Positions 1 through 5,360 of a stretch of DNA of 11,179 nucleotides are shown here, one piece after another; the stretch's first letter is position 1; every line of letters begins with the position of its first letter. Source of the stretch: an uncultured Clostridia bacterium (GTDB taxonomy: Bacteria; Bacillota; Clostridia; Christensenellales; Borkfalkiaceae); assembly GCA_934249265.1 (NCBI GenBank), contig CAKQKQ010000063.1, positions 1-11,179 of the forward strand, given 5' to 3'. The notes below the pieces were generated by a model. That model made no database searches. It had not been told where the DNA came from and was given only the letters and a program-made list of their open reading frames with translations. The position numbers and the translations under genes were made by a program.

Positions 1-166
1 TCTTACACTATGAGTTTTTTACCCGCCTTGTTTCTCTTTTTCAACCCGACTCGCACTCCCCCTATTCATTATTATATATATAAGATGTACCGCATTGTTT
101 TTTATAGTGAACGGGTAAATTTTGCGAGTAATGTTTTAATTAATTAAATAAAAAACGGCAAAATAA

Positions 167-202
167 AAATCCGACGAGTGCAAAAAGCAAACGTTCGGAT
201 TT
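167..202 (-). terminator. Possible minus-strand terminator
   Basis: AAATCCGA (167-174) pairs perfectly with TCGGATTT (195-202). Read on the minus strand, the hairpin is followed by a T-rich tract (GGATTTTTATTTT). The loop is about 20 nt, long for an intrinsic terminator, and the nearest minus-strand gene ends about 240 bases upstream, so the assignment is tentative. Confidence 0.3.
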
Positions 203-282
203 AATTCAGATTTAATAATGATGCTAATTTAATTTGTTTTTATAAAAATATGGCGTAAAAACACATAGATTACTTTAAAATA

Positions 283-432
283 AAATTACACACCCAATGG
301 CATGCTATACCCCAACCGCCACGCCGCACGCCTCGCATACACGCGTATATATATTATATAATGATAAGCAAAGCCGCCAGACGATAGCAAGCAATGACAC
401 AGATAAATTAAAACAACCTTATTGGGTAATTT
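283..432. repeat. Imperfect inverted repeat enclosing a C-rich islet
   Basis: AAATTAC-ACAC-CCAAT (283-298) is the inverted counterpart of ATTGGGTAATTT (421-432). The arms match over 12 bp if a 4-nt insertion in the left arm is ignored. The roughly 150-bp interior holds a C-rich islet unlike the surrounding AT-rich DNA. This is the shape of a tiny degenerate MITE, but no target-site duplication is visible, so chance remains possible. Confidence 0.25.
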
Positions 433-441
433 AGATAAAAC

Positions 442-660
442 TTACTCGTTTTCGTTGAGCGGGTCACCCCAGATATCGAGACCTTTGGCGAAATTTCGTT
501 TTGCCTCGGCAATGCTTACGCCATTGATATCTTCCTCGTCGTTTTCGTCCATTTCGTCTTCGCAACCGAGAGTTATCCAATCGCACACGGGACAAGAATC
601 CATGAGTTCTTGACCTAAATATTCAGTTCCGCAAATGTAACATTTGATTTTACTTTTCAT
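442..660 (-). CDS. Small CPCC-type zinc-ribbon protein
   Basis: This is a 72-residue cytosolic, acidic protein. Its N-terminal half has two cysteine pairs, C7-x2-C10 and C23-P-V-C26, spaced as in a zinc ribbon, plus an extra C33. Its C-terminal half has NGVSIAEAKRNF (about 46-57). Proteins of the cysteine-rich CPCC family (Pfam CPCC) typically combine a CPxC pair with an N-x-V-S-x-x-E-A-x-x-N-F helix, and this one matches that pattern although the first pair reads CYIC rather than CPCC. The family has no established biochemical role; zinc binding is inferred from the cysteines. The ATG at 660 follows a good ribosome binding site (minus-strand GGAG, 667-670). It lies 113 bases downstream of mnmA on the same strand, so it may be partly read through from it; no clean promoter of its own was found. 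Confidence 0.75.
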   Translation of the reverse strand: MKSKIKCYICGTEYLGQELMDSCPVCDWITLGCEDEMDENDEEDINGVSIAEAKRNFAKGLDIWGDPLNENE

Positions 661-738
661 ATTTTTCTCCTTAAAACCACCCTTTTAATTACTCAACTCA
701 ACGCATATTAAACATATAAATCGTTAAAAATCTGTCAA

Positions 739-764
739 TTTTACGCAATACGTGCGCTGTAAAA
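739..764 (+). repeat. Dispersed palindromic repeat, copy 1
   Basis: The copy reads TTTTACGCAATACGT then GCGCTGTAAAA. The dyad is TTTAC-N4-TACGTG-N4-GTAAA, with one base off the TACGTA core of the other two copies. It sits about 10 bases beyond the mnmA stop codon, in the gap before the CPCC gene. TGTCAA (733-738) lies directly to its left. The orientation is taken from the asymmetric N4 segments GCAA and CGCT. Confidence 0.7.
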
Positions 765-773
765 GCGAAAAAT

Positions 774-1856
774 TTAGAAAATCGCTTTTTCGATTACGCC
801 GCCGCCGATGCACTTATCCTCATAATAAAACACGCAATATTGCCCCTCGGTAATCGCCCTTTGTTTTTCGTCGAAATCGACCCTTATTCCCTTTTCGTCG
901 ATATGCACAGTAACGCCTTGTTCGGGTTGACGATAGCGGAATTTTGCCGTGCAACGGAAGTCGTTTCCTTGAGGTTTACCCGGCATCCAATTGCACTCGT
1001 TCATTAATAAACCCTTTGAATAAAGCCTATCTTCTTCGCCATGAGCGACATATAAAACATTATTTTTAATGTCTTTTTCGATGACGAACCATCTACCGTC
1101 ACCCTCGCCTTTTTGCCCGCCGATATCGAGTCCTTTGCGCTGACCTATCGTGTAATACATAAGCCCGAGATGCTTGCCGAGAACTTTGCCGTCGTAAGTT
1201 TTTATATCGCCTTGCTTGGCGGGAATGTAATTCATCAAAAATTTGCGGAAATTGCGTTCGCCGATAAAACAAATGCCCGTGGAGTCCTTCTTTTTAGCAG
1301 TGGACAAGCCGTTTTCTTCGGCAATTTTACGCACTTCGGACTTGTCGAGTTTTCCGAGAGGAAACAAAACGTTTGCAAGTTGCTTTTGAGATAATTGATT
1401 TAAAAAGTAGGTCTGGTCTTTGTTTGTGTCGGCTGCCTTTAATAAATAATGAACGTCGCCGTCGTGCAAAATGTCACAATAGTGCCCCGTGGCGATATAG
1501 TCTGCGCCCAACTTTTTTGCATACTCCAAAAACGGACCGAATTTTATCTCTCTGTTGCACAAAACGTCGGGGTTGGGCGTTCTGCCTTTTTTGTATTCGT
1601 CGAGAAAGTAAGAAAACACCCTATCCATATATTCTTTTGCGAAGTTGACCGAATAATACGGCACGTCTAAAAGAGACGCAACCCTTCTTACGTCGGCATA
1701 ATCTTCTTCGGCGGTGCATGCACCCGACTCGTCGCTTTCTTCCCAATTTTGCATAAACAGCCCTATTACGTTGTATCCTTGTTCTTTAAGCAACAAAGTC
1801 GCGACCGAACTGTCAACGCCGCCGCTCATTCCGACGACAACCGTCTTCTTTTCCAT
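774..1856 (-). CDS. mnmA: tRNA-specific 2-thiouridylase MnmA
   Basis: MnmA is a cytosolic enzyme that thiolates C2 of the wobble uridine in tRNAs for Lys, Glu and Gln, using ATP to adenylate the uridine and a relayed persulfide as sulfur source. The 360-residue product has the usual length. The PP-loop SGGVDS is at 11-16. The catalytic aspartate and first cysteine lie in NPDVLCN (D97, C100), and the second cysteine, which forms the persulfide, is in GICFIG (C196). ATGHYC (122-127) is another family signature. The ATG at 1856 follows an AGAGG ribosome binding site (minus strand, about 1862-1866), and a strong promoter lies at 1887-1915, leaving a leader of roughly 24 nt. No cysteine desulfurase gene, its usual partner, is in view. 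Both catalytic cysteines are intact, so the gene appears functional. Confidence 0.97.
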   Translation of the reverse strand: MEKKTVVVGMSGGVDSSVATLLLKEQGYNVIGLFMQNWEESDESGACTAEEDYADVRRVASLLDVPYYSVNFAKEYMDRVFSYFLDEYKKGRTPNPDVLCNREIKFGPFLEYAKKLGADYIATGHYCDILHDGDVHYLLKAADTNKDQTYFLNQLSQKQLANVLFPLGKLDKSEVRKIAEENGLSTAKKKDSTGICFIGERNFRKFLMNYIPAKQGDIKTYDGKVLGKHLGLMYYTIGQRKGLDIGGQKGEGDGRWFVIEKDIKNNVLYVAHGEEDRLYSKGLLMNECNWMPGKPQGNDFRCTAKFRYRQPEQGVTVHIDEKGIRVDFDEKQRAITEGQYCVFYYEDKCIGGGVIEKAIF

Positions 1857-1886
1857 TTTTACCTCTACGTTTGTTTTATAGATTTT

Positions 1887-1915
1887 ATTATATATTTATC
1901 TGCAAAATAAGTCAA
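1887..1915 (-). promoter_or_regulatory. Sigma-70-type promoter for mnmA
   Basis: On the minus strand, the -35 TTGACT (1915-1910) and -10 TATAAT (1892-1887) are separated by exactly 17 bases. Transcription would start near 1880, about 24 bases before the mnmA ATG. Confidence 0.85.
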
Positions 1916-2124
1916 GATTTATAAGGAAATGTAATTGCAAAAATAACTTATGTGTGGTAAAATAACAATATAAAAAGTTTTGATTAAAAACAAGTAAAGT
2001 AAGACGAAAGTATTTTTAGATAAATTCGACGCGTTTTTAACAACTCACAAAAGCCGTCCAAAAACGCTCGCATATACGTGCAAACGCTTGCAATTTTTAT
2101 ATAACTAAATGTCAAAATCGCCGT

Positions 2125-2149
2125 TTTTACGCAATACGTACGCTGTAAA
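2125..2149 (+). repeat. Dispersed palindromic repeat, copy 2
   Basis: The dyad TTTAC-GCAA-TACGTA-CGCT-GTAAA is complete in this copy. It shares a 25-base identical stretch (2132-2156) with copy 3 (7811-7835), extending past the right arm into AACAACACA. TGTCAA lies to its left at 2110-2115, as next to copy 1. Confidence 0.75.
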
Positions 2150-2151
2150 CA

Positions 2152-2268
2152 ACACAAAAACGTTGATTTGACAAAGTTTAAGTAATCCTAAAATTAAAAG
2201 CAAACACATCAACACAAACAGCACAAAACGTTGACTTAATAAGTCTTACACAAACCGAAAATTAAGAC
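2152..2268. repeat. Diverged tandem duplication, 68-bp period
   Basis: CGTTGA at 2161-2166 and 2229-2234 are each preceded by CACAAAA(A), and each is followed exactly 29 bases after its first base by AAAATTAA (2190-2197 and 2258-2265). The bases between match only about half the time. The colinear spacing suggests an old duplication of a noncoding unit before the tRNA. Confidence 0.4.
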
Positions 2269-2282
2269 AAAATAAACAACCT

Positions 2283-2288
2283 TATAAT
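2283..2288 (+). promoter_or_regulatory. Possible -10 element for the tRNA
   Basis: A perfect TATAAT ends 6 bases before the first tRNA base. The -35 candidate is poor (ATTAAG, 2261-2266, 16-base spacer). Use of this -10 would start transcription at about the tRNA 5' end, an unusually short leader. Confidence 0.35.
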
Positions 2289-2294
2289 ATATAC

Positions 2295-2370
2295 GCACCC
2301 GTAGTCTAATTGGATAAAATATCGGCCTCCGACGCCGTTGTTCCGAGTTCGAGCCTCGGCGGATGCACCA
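2295..2370 (+). tRNA. tRNA-Arg (anticodon CCG) with several mismatched stem pairs
   Basis: The sequence folds as a cloverleaf with an encoded CCA end (2368-2370). The acceptor arms are 2295-2301 and 2360-2366. The anticodon loop 2327-2333 presents CCG (2329-2331... read as positions 34-36 after the invariant T33), which would decode the arginine codon CGG. The T arm is perfect: CCGAG (2343-2347), loop TTCGAGC, CTCGG (2355-2359). Other stems are imperfect: acceptor C4-A69, D-stem G10-T25 and C12-A23, and anticodon-stem T27-T43. It has its own terminator immediately downstream. The intact T arm, anticodon stem core and CCA favour a real gene, but the mismatches leave open a decaying copy or one needing modification or editing. 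Confidence 0.7.
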
Positions 2371-2371
2371 T

Positions 2372-2395
2372 AAACCACTCTGCCGAGTGGTTTTT
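2372..2395 (+). terminator. Intrinsic terminator after the tRNA
   Basis: AAACCACTC (2372-2380) pairs perfectly with GAGTGGTTT (2385-2393) around the tetraloop TGCC, and the stem ends in TTTTT (2391-2395). It starts two bases after the encoded CCA. Confidence 0.85.
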
Positions 2396-2469
2396 ATATT
2401 GCGATTATTTTGCTATATATATTACCGTTCGCCCACATAACCAGATTTTCGCTCACGTAGTCCACATAT

Positions 2470-2507
2470 TGCGTTAGTACATACAATATGCGTTAGTACG
2501 CACAATA
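2470..2507 (+). repeat. Two tandem copies of a 19-bp unit
   Basis: TGCGTTAGTACATACAATA (2470-2488) is followed directly by TGCGTTAGTACGCACAATA (2489-2507), which differs at two positions. Only two units are present and there are no CRISPR-like spacers. Confidence 0.75.
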
Positions 2508-2577
2508 AAAATCTCACAATAAACATACACAATAATCATTTCACAACAAGCATAATATCAAGAAAAATAAAAAGGGG

Positions 2578-2606
2578 TTGATTTATTTTGCTTTACGTGA
2601 TATAAT
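2578..2606 (+). promoter_or_regulatory. Sigma-70-type promoter for the FAD-dehydrogenase gene
   Basis: The -35 TTGATT (2578-2583) and a perfect -10 TATAAT (2601-2606) are 17 bases apart. Transcription would start near 2613, leaving a leader of about 137 nt. Confidence 0.8.
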
Positions 2607-2749
2607 CAAACGGTAAGGAACATAATTAAAATAAGCGAAAACGCAAACAACATAAATGCGCGAAAAGCATAAGACAACAAACAAAAACACATAACAACAA
2701 AACACAAAAAAATCGAAAATGTAAAGTGTTTTACCGAAAGGAGGACAAA

Positions 2750-4123
2750 ATGAAATACGACGTCATTATAATAGGTGCAGGTCCAGGCGGAATTTTCACC
2801 GCTTACGAACTTAAAAAACTTCAACCGTTTTTAAAAATTGCGGTTTTTGAAAGCGGACACTCGCTCGATAAGCGCAAATGTCCTATTGACGGAAATAAAA
2901 TTAAGTCGTGCATTAACTGCAAATGTTGCTCTATAATGAGCGGGTTTGGCGGCGCGGGTGCGTTTTCGGACGGAAAATACAACATAACCAACGATTTCGG
3001 CGGAACTTTATATGAATATATAGGCAAAAACGAGGCTTTGTCCTTAATGAAATACGTTGACGAAATAAACCTTTCTTACGGCGGCGACGGGACTAAACTT
3101 TACACCACCGCCGGCAGTAAGTTTAAAAAACTTTGCACTCAAAACGGTTTACACCTTTTAAACGCTTCGGTAAGGCATCTCGGCACGGACAAAAATTATA
3201 TCGTGCTTGAAAATTTGTATGCTTTGCTTAAAAATCAAGTGGACTTTTTCTTCGACTGCCCCGTAGAACACATTACGCCGATCGACGACGGATATGAAAT
3301 TTCTTGCAAAAAAGGCACGTTTACGGGCAGAAAGTGCGTAATTTCGGTGGGAAGAAGCGGCAGTAAGTGGATGGAGAAAGTTTGCGAAGAGTTAAATATC
3401 CCCACAAAATCGAACAGAGTGGATATCGGCGTGCGCGTGGAATTGCCCGCAGAGGTGTTTTCGCACCTTACCGACGAATTGTATGAAAGCAAAATCGTGT
3501 ATCGCACGCAAAAATACGGCGATTTGGTGCGCACATTCTGCATGAACCCCAAGGGCGAAGTGGTAAACGAAAACACTAACGGCATTATTACCGTAAACGG
3601 GCACAGTTTTGAAGACCCCGCAAAGCAAACCGAAAACACAAATTTCGCGCTTTTGGTTTCAAAACATTTCTCCGAACCTTTCCACGATTCTAATGGTTAC
3701 GGCGAGTCTATTGCAAGGCTTAGCAACATGCTTGGCGGCGGCGTGCTTTTGCAGAGATTCGGCGATTTGATTAAAGGTCAACGCTCTACTCAATCGAGAA
3801 TTGACGAATCGTTTATTCAACCCACACTAAACGCAACCCCGGGAGATTTAAGCCTTGTTCTGCCTAAGCGAATACTCGACGGCATAATAGAAATGATTTA
3901 CGCGCTCGACAAAATCGCCCCTGGAACGGCCAACGAGGAGACGCTTTTGTACGGCGTTGAAGTAAAATTCTACAATATGGAAGTAGAAGTGAAAGAAAAT
4001 TTGGAAACGCACCACCCCGGTTTGTACGTCATAGGTGACGGCAGCGGAATAACGCACTCGTTGTCTCACGCGTCGGCGAGCGGCGTATTCGTCGCAAGAG
4101 ATCTCGTAAAAACAGATTTTTAA
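2750..4123 (+). CDS. FAD-dependent dehydrogenase, COG2509 type
   Basis: This 457-residue flavoprotein of unknown substrate has an N-terminal Rossmann fold with the dinucleotide motif GAGPGG (9-14) for FAD. It has a cysteine cluster (C44, C54, C57, C59, C60) running into SGFGGAGAFSDGK (64-76), and a C-terminal GDGSG (429-433) followed by a THSLSHASASG stretch that closes the FAD site. This arrangement is typical of the uncharacterised FAD-dependent dehydrogenases of COG2509. The ATG at 2750 is chosen because AAAGGAGG (about 2737-2744) sits 5 bases upstream; an in-frame GTG at 2726 would place that binding site inside the coding region. It is transcribed alone, between its own promoter and a strong terminator. 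The cysteines might bind a metal or form redox disulfides, which is inference. No electron-transfer partner gene is adjacent. Confidence 0.85.
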   Translation: MKYDVIIIGAGPGGIFTAYELKKLQPFLKIAVFESGHSLDKRKCPIDGNKIKSCINCKCCSIMSGFGGAGAFSDGKYNITNDFGGTLYEYIGKNEALSLMKYVDEINLSYGGDGTKLYTTAGSKFKKLCTQNGLHLLNASVRHLGTDKNYIVLENLYALLKNQVDFFFDCPVEHITPIDDGYEISCKKGTFTGRKCVISVGRSGSKWMEKVCEELNIPTKSNRVDIGVRVELPAEVFSHLTDELYESKIVYRTQKYGDLVRTFCMNPKGEVVNENTNGIITVNGHSFEDPAKQTENTNFALLVSKHFSEPFHDSNGYGESIARLSNMLGGGVLLQRFGDLIKGQRSTQSRIDESFIQPTLNATPGDLSLVLPKRILDGIIEMIYALDKIAPGTANEETLLYGVEVKFYNMEVEVKENLETHHPGLYVIGDGSGITHSLSHASASGVFVARDLVKTDF

Positions 4124-4139
4124 AGAATATTTATACAAC

Positions 4140-4178
4140 AAAACCCCCGCCTACACAAAAGATGTAGGCGGGGGTTTT
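4140..4178. terminator. Strong, probably bidirectional intrinsic terminator
   Basis: Arms 4140-4155 and 4163-4178 form a perfect 16-bp stem with a GC-rich core (CCCCCGCC / GGCGGGGG) and a 7-nt loop. It is flanked by A4 and T4, so it can work on both strands. It lies between the convergent FAD-dehydrogenase gene (ends 4123) and the minus-strand membrane gene (ends 4222). Confidence 0.93.
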
Positions 4179-4221
4179 AAATTGTTTTAATATTTACTTT
4201 GTTGAGCAGTTTGTTTGTTTT

Positions 4222-4620
4222 TTACGACAATTCGTTATCTATAAGCGTATTTTCTGTAATTTTTAAATTTGTTTCTGTTTTAGCGTTGTCTTTTTGTGGA
4301 TTATTTACAATTTTTGATATCCCGATAATACACAACATAATCCCTATTATAAAAAGCAAATACCCCATACAAGTTGTAAGTATTTTAGAAATGGTTTCTA
4401 TGTTGCAATTCAAATAATAGACGTTATTCGCAGCCTCTGCCGCCGCTTGTTGAATTCCCGTATACGCATCGCCACCGTAAATGTATTTTACAGCAAGACT
4501 TCCATACGCATACAACGAATCGTCACACCAACACAGCACAGCAAATACAATTGCTAAAACCCCTATTAAAACCACACCTATACTTAATATCAAATTTTTT
4601 TTACTATATTGTTTGTTCAT
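4222..4620 (-). CDS. Small two-helix membrane protein of unknown function
   Basis: This is a 132-residue protein I cannot assign to a named family. It has two hydrophobic segments, about 9-31 and 82-104, with a loop of about 50 residues between them (YGGDAYTGIQQAAAEAANNV, 48-67) and a polar tail of about 28 residues. The basic N-terminus (KQYSKK) and the NPQK after helix 2 suggest both ends are cytoplasmic and the loop faces outward. The ATG at 4620 follows a strong AAAGGAGG site (minus strand, 4636-4629). The gene is divergent from the XRE repressor gene. The best promoter, 4820-4849, has an 18-bp palindrome in its spacer, so repression by that neighbour is likely. The leader would be about 190 nt and contains an inverted repeat. 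Base composition is more AT-rich than in the ATPase genes, which could reflect acquisition. Confidence 0.8.
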   Translation of the reverse strand: MNKQYSKKNLILSIGVVLIGVLAIVFAVLCWCDDSLYAYGSLAVKYIYGGDAYTGIQQAAAEAANNVYYLNCNIETISKILTTCMGYLLFIIGIMLCIIGISKIVNNPQKDNAKTETNLKITENTLIDNELS

Positions 4621-4672
4621 TTTTTTACCCTCCTTTAATAAAATTAAATTTTATTTTACGTTTTGACAAATA

Positions 4673-4706
4673 ACCATAAATTTTGCCCATATACAAATTT
4701 TATGGT
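4673..4706. repeat. Inverted repeat in the leader of the membrane gene
   Basis: ACCATAAATTTTG (4673-4685) and CAAATTTTATGGT (4694-4706) are inverted copies with one mismatch around an 8-nt loop. The sequence does not resemble the XRE operator. It would form a hairpin about 50 nt before the membrane-gene start codon if transcription begins near 4813; no T-run marks it as a terminator. Confidence 0.55.
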
Positions 4707-4819
4707 CACTTAATTAACAACTACAATTTTTCATTAATAAAATACACCTAAAATAGCAATTTTAAACTGCTCAAAAATTTCGCCCTCTATAAAACCCCTC
4801 CAAGTCATTTTGTATATTT

Positions 4820-4849
4820 ATTTTATTACACCAATTGGTGTAAAGTCAA
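4820..4849 (-). promoter_or_regulatory. Promoter for the membrane gene with an operator in its spacer
   Basis: On the minus strand, the -35 TTGACT (4849-4844) and -10 TAAAAT (4825-4820) are separated by 18 bases. Those 18 bases are exactly the perfect palindrome at 4826-4843. Transcription would start near 4813 and run toward the gene starting at 4620. This geometry is typical of a promoter blocked by a repressor dimer. Confidence 0.65.
4826..4843. promoter_or_regulatory. Operator 1, perfect 18-bp palindrome
   Basis: TTACACCAATTGGTGTAA equals its own reverse complement. It lies between divergent genes, one of which encodes an XRE-type DNA-binding protein, and it fills the spacer of the minus-strand promoter. 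It is most simply the repressor's binding site. Confidence 0.7.
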
Positions 4850-4854
4850 GTAAA

Positions 4855-4872
4855 ATACACCATTTGGAGTAA
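4855..4872. promoter_or_regulatory. Operator 2, imperfect copy just before the XRE gene
   Basis: ATACACCATTTGGAGTAA matches operator 1 at 15 of 18 positions and keeps the TACACCA half-site. Its centre is 29 bp from that of operator 1. It contains the GGAG that is the only ribosome-binding-like sequence before the ATG at 4882, and it abuts a -10-like TAAAAT (4870-4875). Binding here would give autorepression. A lone AAAATACACC half-site also occurs at 4739-4748. Confidence 0.6.
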
Positions 4873-4881
4873 AATAGTATT

Positions 4882-5094
4882 ATGAAAAACAATTTCACTA
4901 TCACATTTGCTCAAAATTTAAGGCTATTAATCGGAGAAATGAGCGTTTCTGAGTTTGCGCGAAAGGTTGACATCCCTCAACAAACCATCTCGAGATATTT
5001 ACTTTGTCAACGGGAAATTACTTTAACCAACCTTTGCAAAATCGCTGATTATTTTGATGAAGATATTGATTTTTTAATCGGAAGAAAAGAGTAA
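4882..5094 (+). CDS. XRE/Cro-type helix-turn-helix repressor
   Basis: This 70-residue protein is almost entirely one Cro/C1-type helix-turn-helix domain. Helix 2 is about 21-31 (SVSEFARKVDI), the recognition helix is about 34-44 (QQTISRYLLCQ), and the rest (LTNLCKIADYFDEDIDFLIG, 48-67) is the standard C-terminal part of the fold. No sensor or oligomerisation domain follows, so it probably acts as a small dimeric repressor. It is divergent from the two-helix membrane gene, with two operator-like palindromes in between. The start is uncertain in mechanism: GGAG (4866-4869) is 12 bases from the ATG, long for a ribosome binding site, and a -10-like TAAAAT (4870-4875) would start transcription close to the ATG, so leaderless translation is possible. 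A clear terminator follows. Confidence 0.88.
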   Translation: MKNNFTITFAQNLRLLIGEMSVSEFARKVDIPQQTISRYLLCQREITLTNLCKIADYFDEDIDFLIGRKE

Positions 5095-5152
5095 TCGATA
5101 TTTTCGTTTTACAACTGTTGAAACTTCTGTTTTAAATTTAATTATACATTAA

Positions 5153-5190
5153 GCCTACTACCCCGACTTTTGGAGCAGTAGGCGTTTTTT
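5153..5190 (+). terminator. Intrinsic terminator after the XRE gene
   Basis: GCCTACT (5153-5159) pairs with AGTAGGC (5177-5183) around a 17-nt loop, followed by GTTTTTT (5184-5190). It closes the repressor transcript 58 bases after its stop codon. Confidence 0.8.
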
Positions 5191-5325
5191 ATTACAAAAT
5201 TTTTAGTTTCGCGATTTTTATAAATTTTTAACATGTAGTTTTCATATACCACTCTCATTTTATTGTTGCGCAATAATTTTTAAAGGCTATATTAATAAAG
5301 TATAAGTATTATTAAAAATTTAATA

Positions 5326-5354
5326 TTGACAAAAACCAAATTTAGTATTATAAT
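5326..5354 (+). promoter_or_regulatory. Consensus promoter of the V-ATPase operon
   Basis: TTGACA (5326-5331) and TATAAT (5349-5354) are both perfect and 17 bases apart. The preceding bases (ATTAAAAATTTAATA) are A/T tracts of the kind that serve as UP elements. A promoter this strong usually needs control at a later step, which makes the long leader notable. Confidence 0.92.
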
Positions 5355-5360
5355 AACTTA

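Larger units (their letters stand above)
1..441. other. Intergenic region without a supported gene
   Basis: This left-edge stretch is very AT-rich and no reading frame in it carries a convincing protein. A few very short frames exist on the minus strand near 1-65 but lack a proper ribosome binding site. It contains a possible minus-strand terminator (167-202), a C-rich islet (about 291-345), and an imperfect inverted repeat (283-432) enclosing that islet. An 8-bp inverted pair TTTACCCG (17-24) / CGGGTAAA (112-119) was also seen, but its arms are far apart. The region lies downstream of the minus-strand gene ending at 442. Confidence 0.6.
1857..2294. other. Intergenic region between mnmA and the tRNA
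   Basis: No protein gene is supported here. Besides the mnmA promoter it contains palindromic repeat copy 2 (2125-2149), a diverged 68-bp duplication (about 2152-2268), and a short direct repeat AAACGCTCGCA / AAACGCTTGCA (2062-2072 and 2082-2092) with a 20-base period. A small hairpin GTCTTA / TAAGAC (2243-2248 / 2263-2268) lies just before the tRNA. Confidence 0.6.
2396..2749. other. Intergenic region and leader before the FAD-dehydrogenase gene
   Basis: No gene is supported. The region contains a 19-bp tandem repeat (2470-2507), the promoter of the following gene (2578-2606), and a leader of about 137 nt (2613-2749). The leader is strikingly rich in A and C and poor in T and G between about 2640 and 2715, which predicts little RNA structure. 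The exception is a small GTAAA-GTGT-TTTAC hairpin (2721-2734) just before the ribosome binding site. Confidence 0.6.

Noticed and set aside
1..65. Very short minus-strand frames near the left edge
   Set aside because: They are under 25 codons, have no properly spaced ribosome binding site, and show no recognisable sequence.
1113..1670. Plus-strand reading frames opposite mnmA
   Set aside because: They are antisense shadows of a gene with intact catalytic motifs, and they lack ribosome binding sites and recognisable domains.
2470..2507. CRISPR array
   Set aside because: Only two directly abutting units with no spacers, and no cas genes in view.
2726..2749. In-frame upstream GTG start for the FAD dehydrogenase
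   Set aside because: It would place the strong AAAGGAGG ribosome binding site inside the coding region. The ATG at 2750 has correct spacing and begins the typical N-terminal strand.
3235..4141. Minus-strand reading frames opposite the FAD dehydrogenase
   Set aside because: They overlap one another and a well-supported gene, with low-complexity, phenylalanine-rich or cysteine-rich content typical of shadow frames.
5262..5277. TTGCGCAA palindrome as an operator of the ATPase operon
   Set aside because: It is short, lies about 50 bases upstream of the -35, occurs once, and no cognate regulator is visible.
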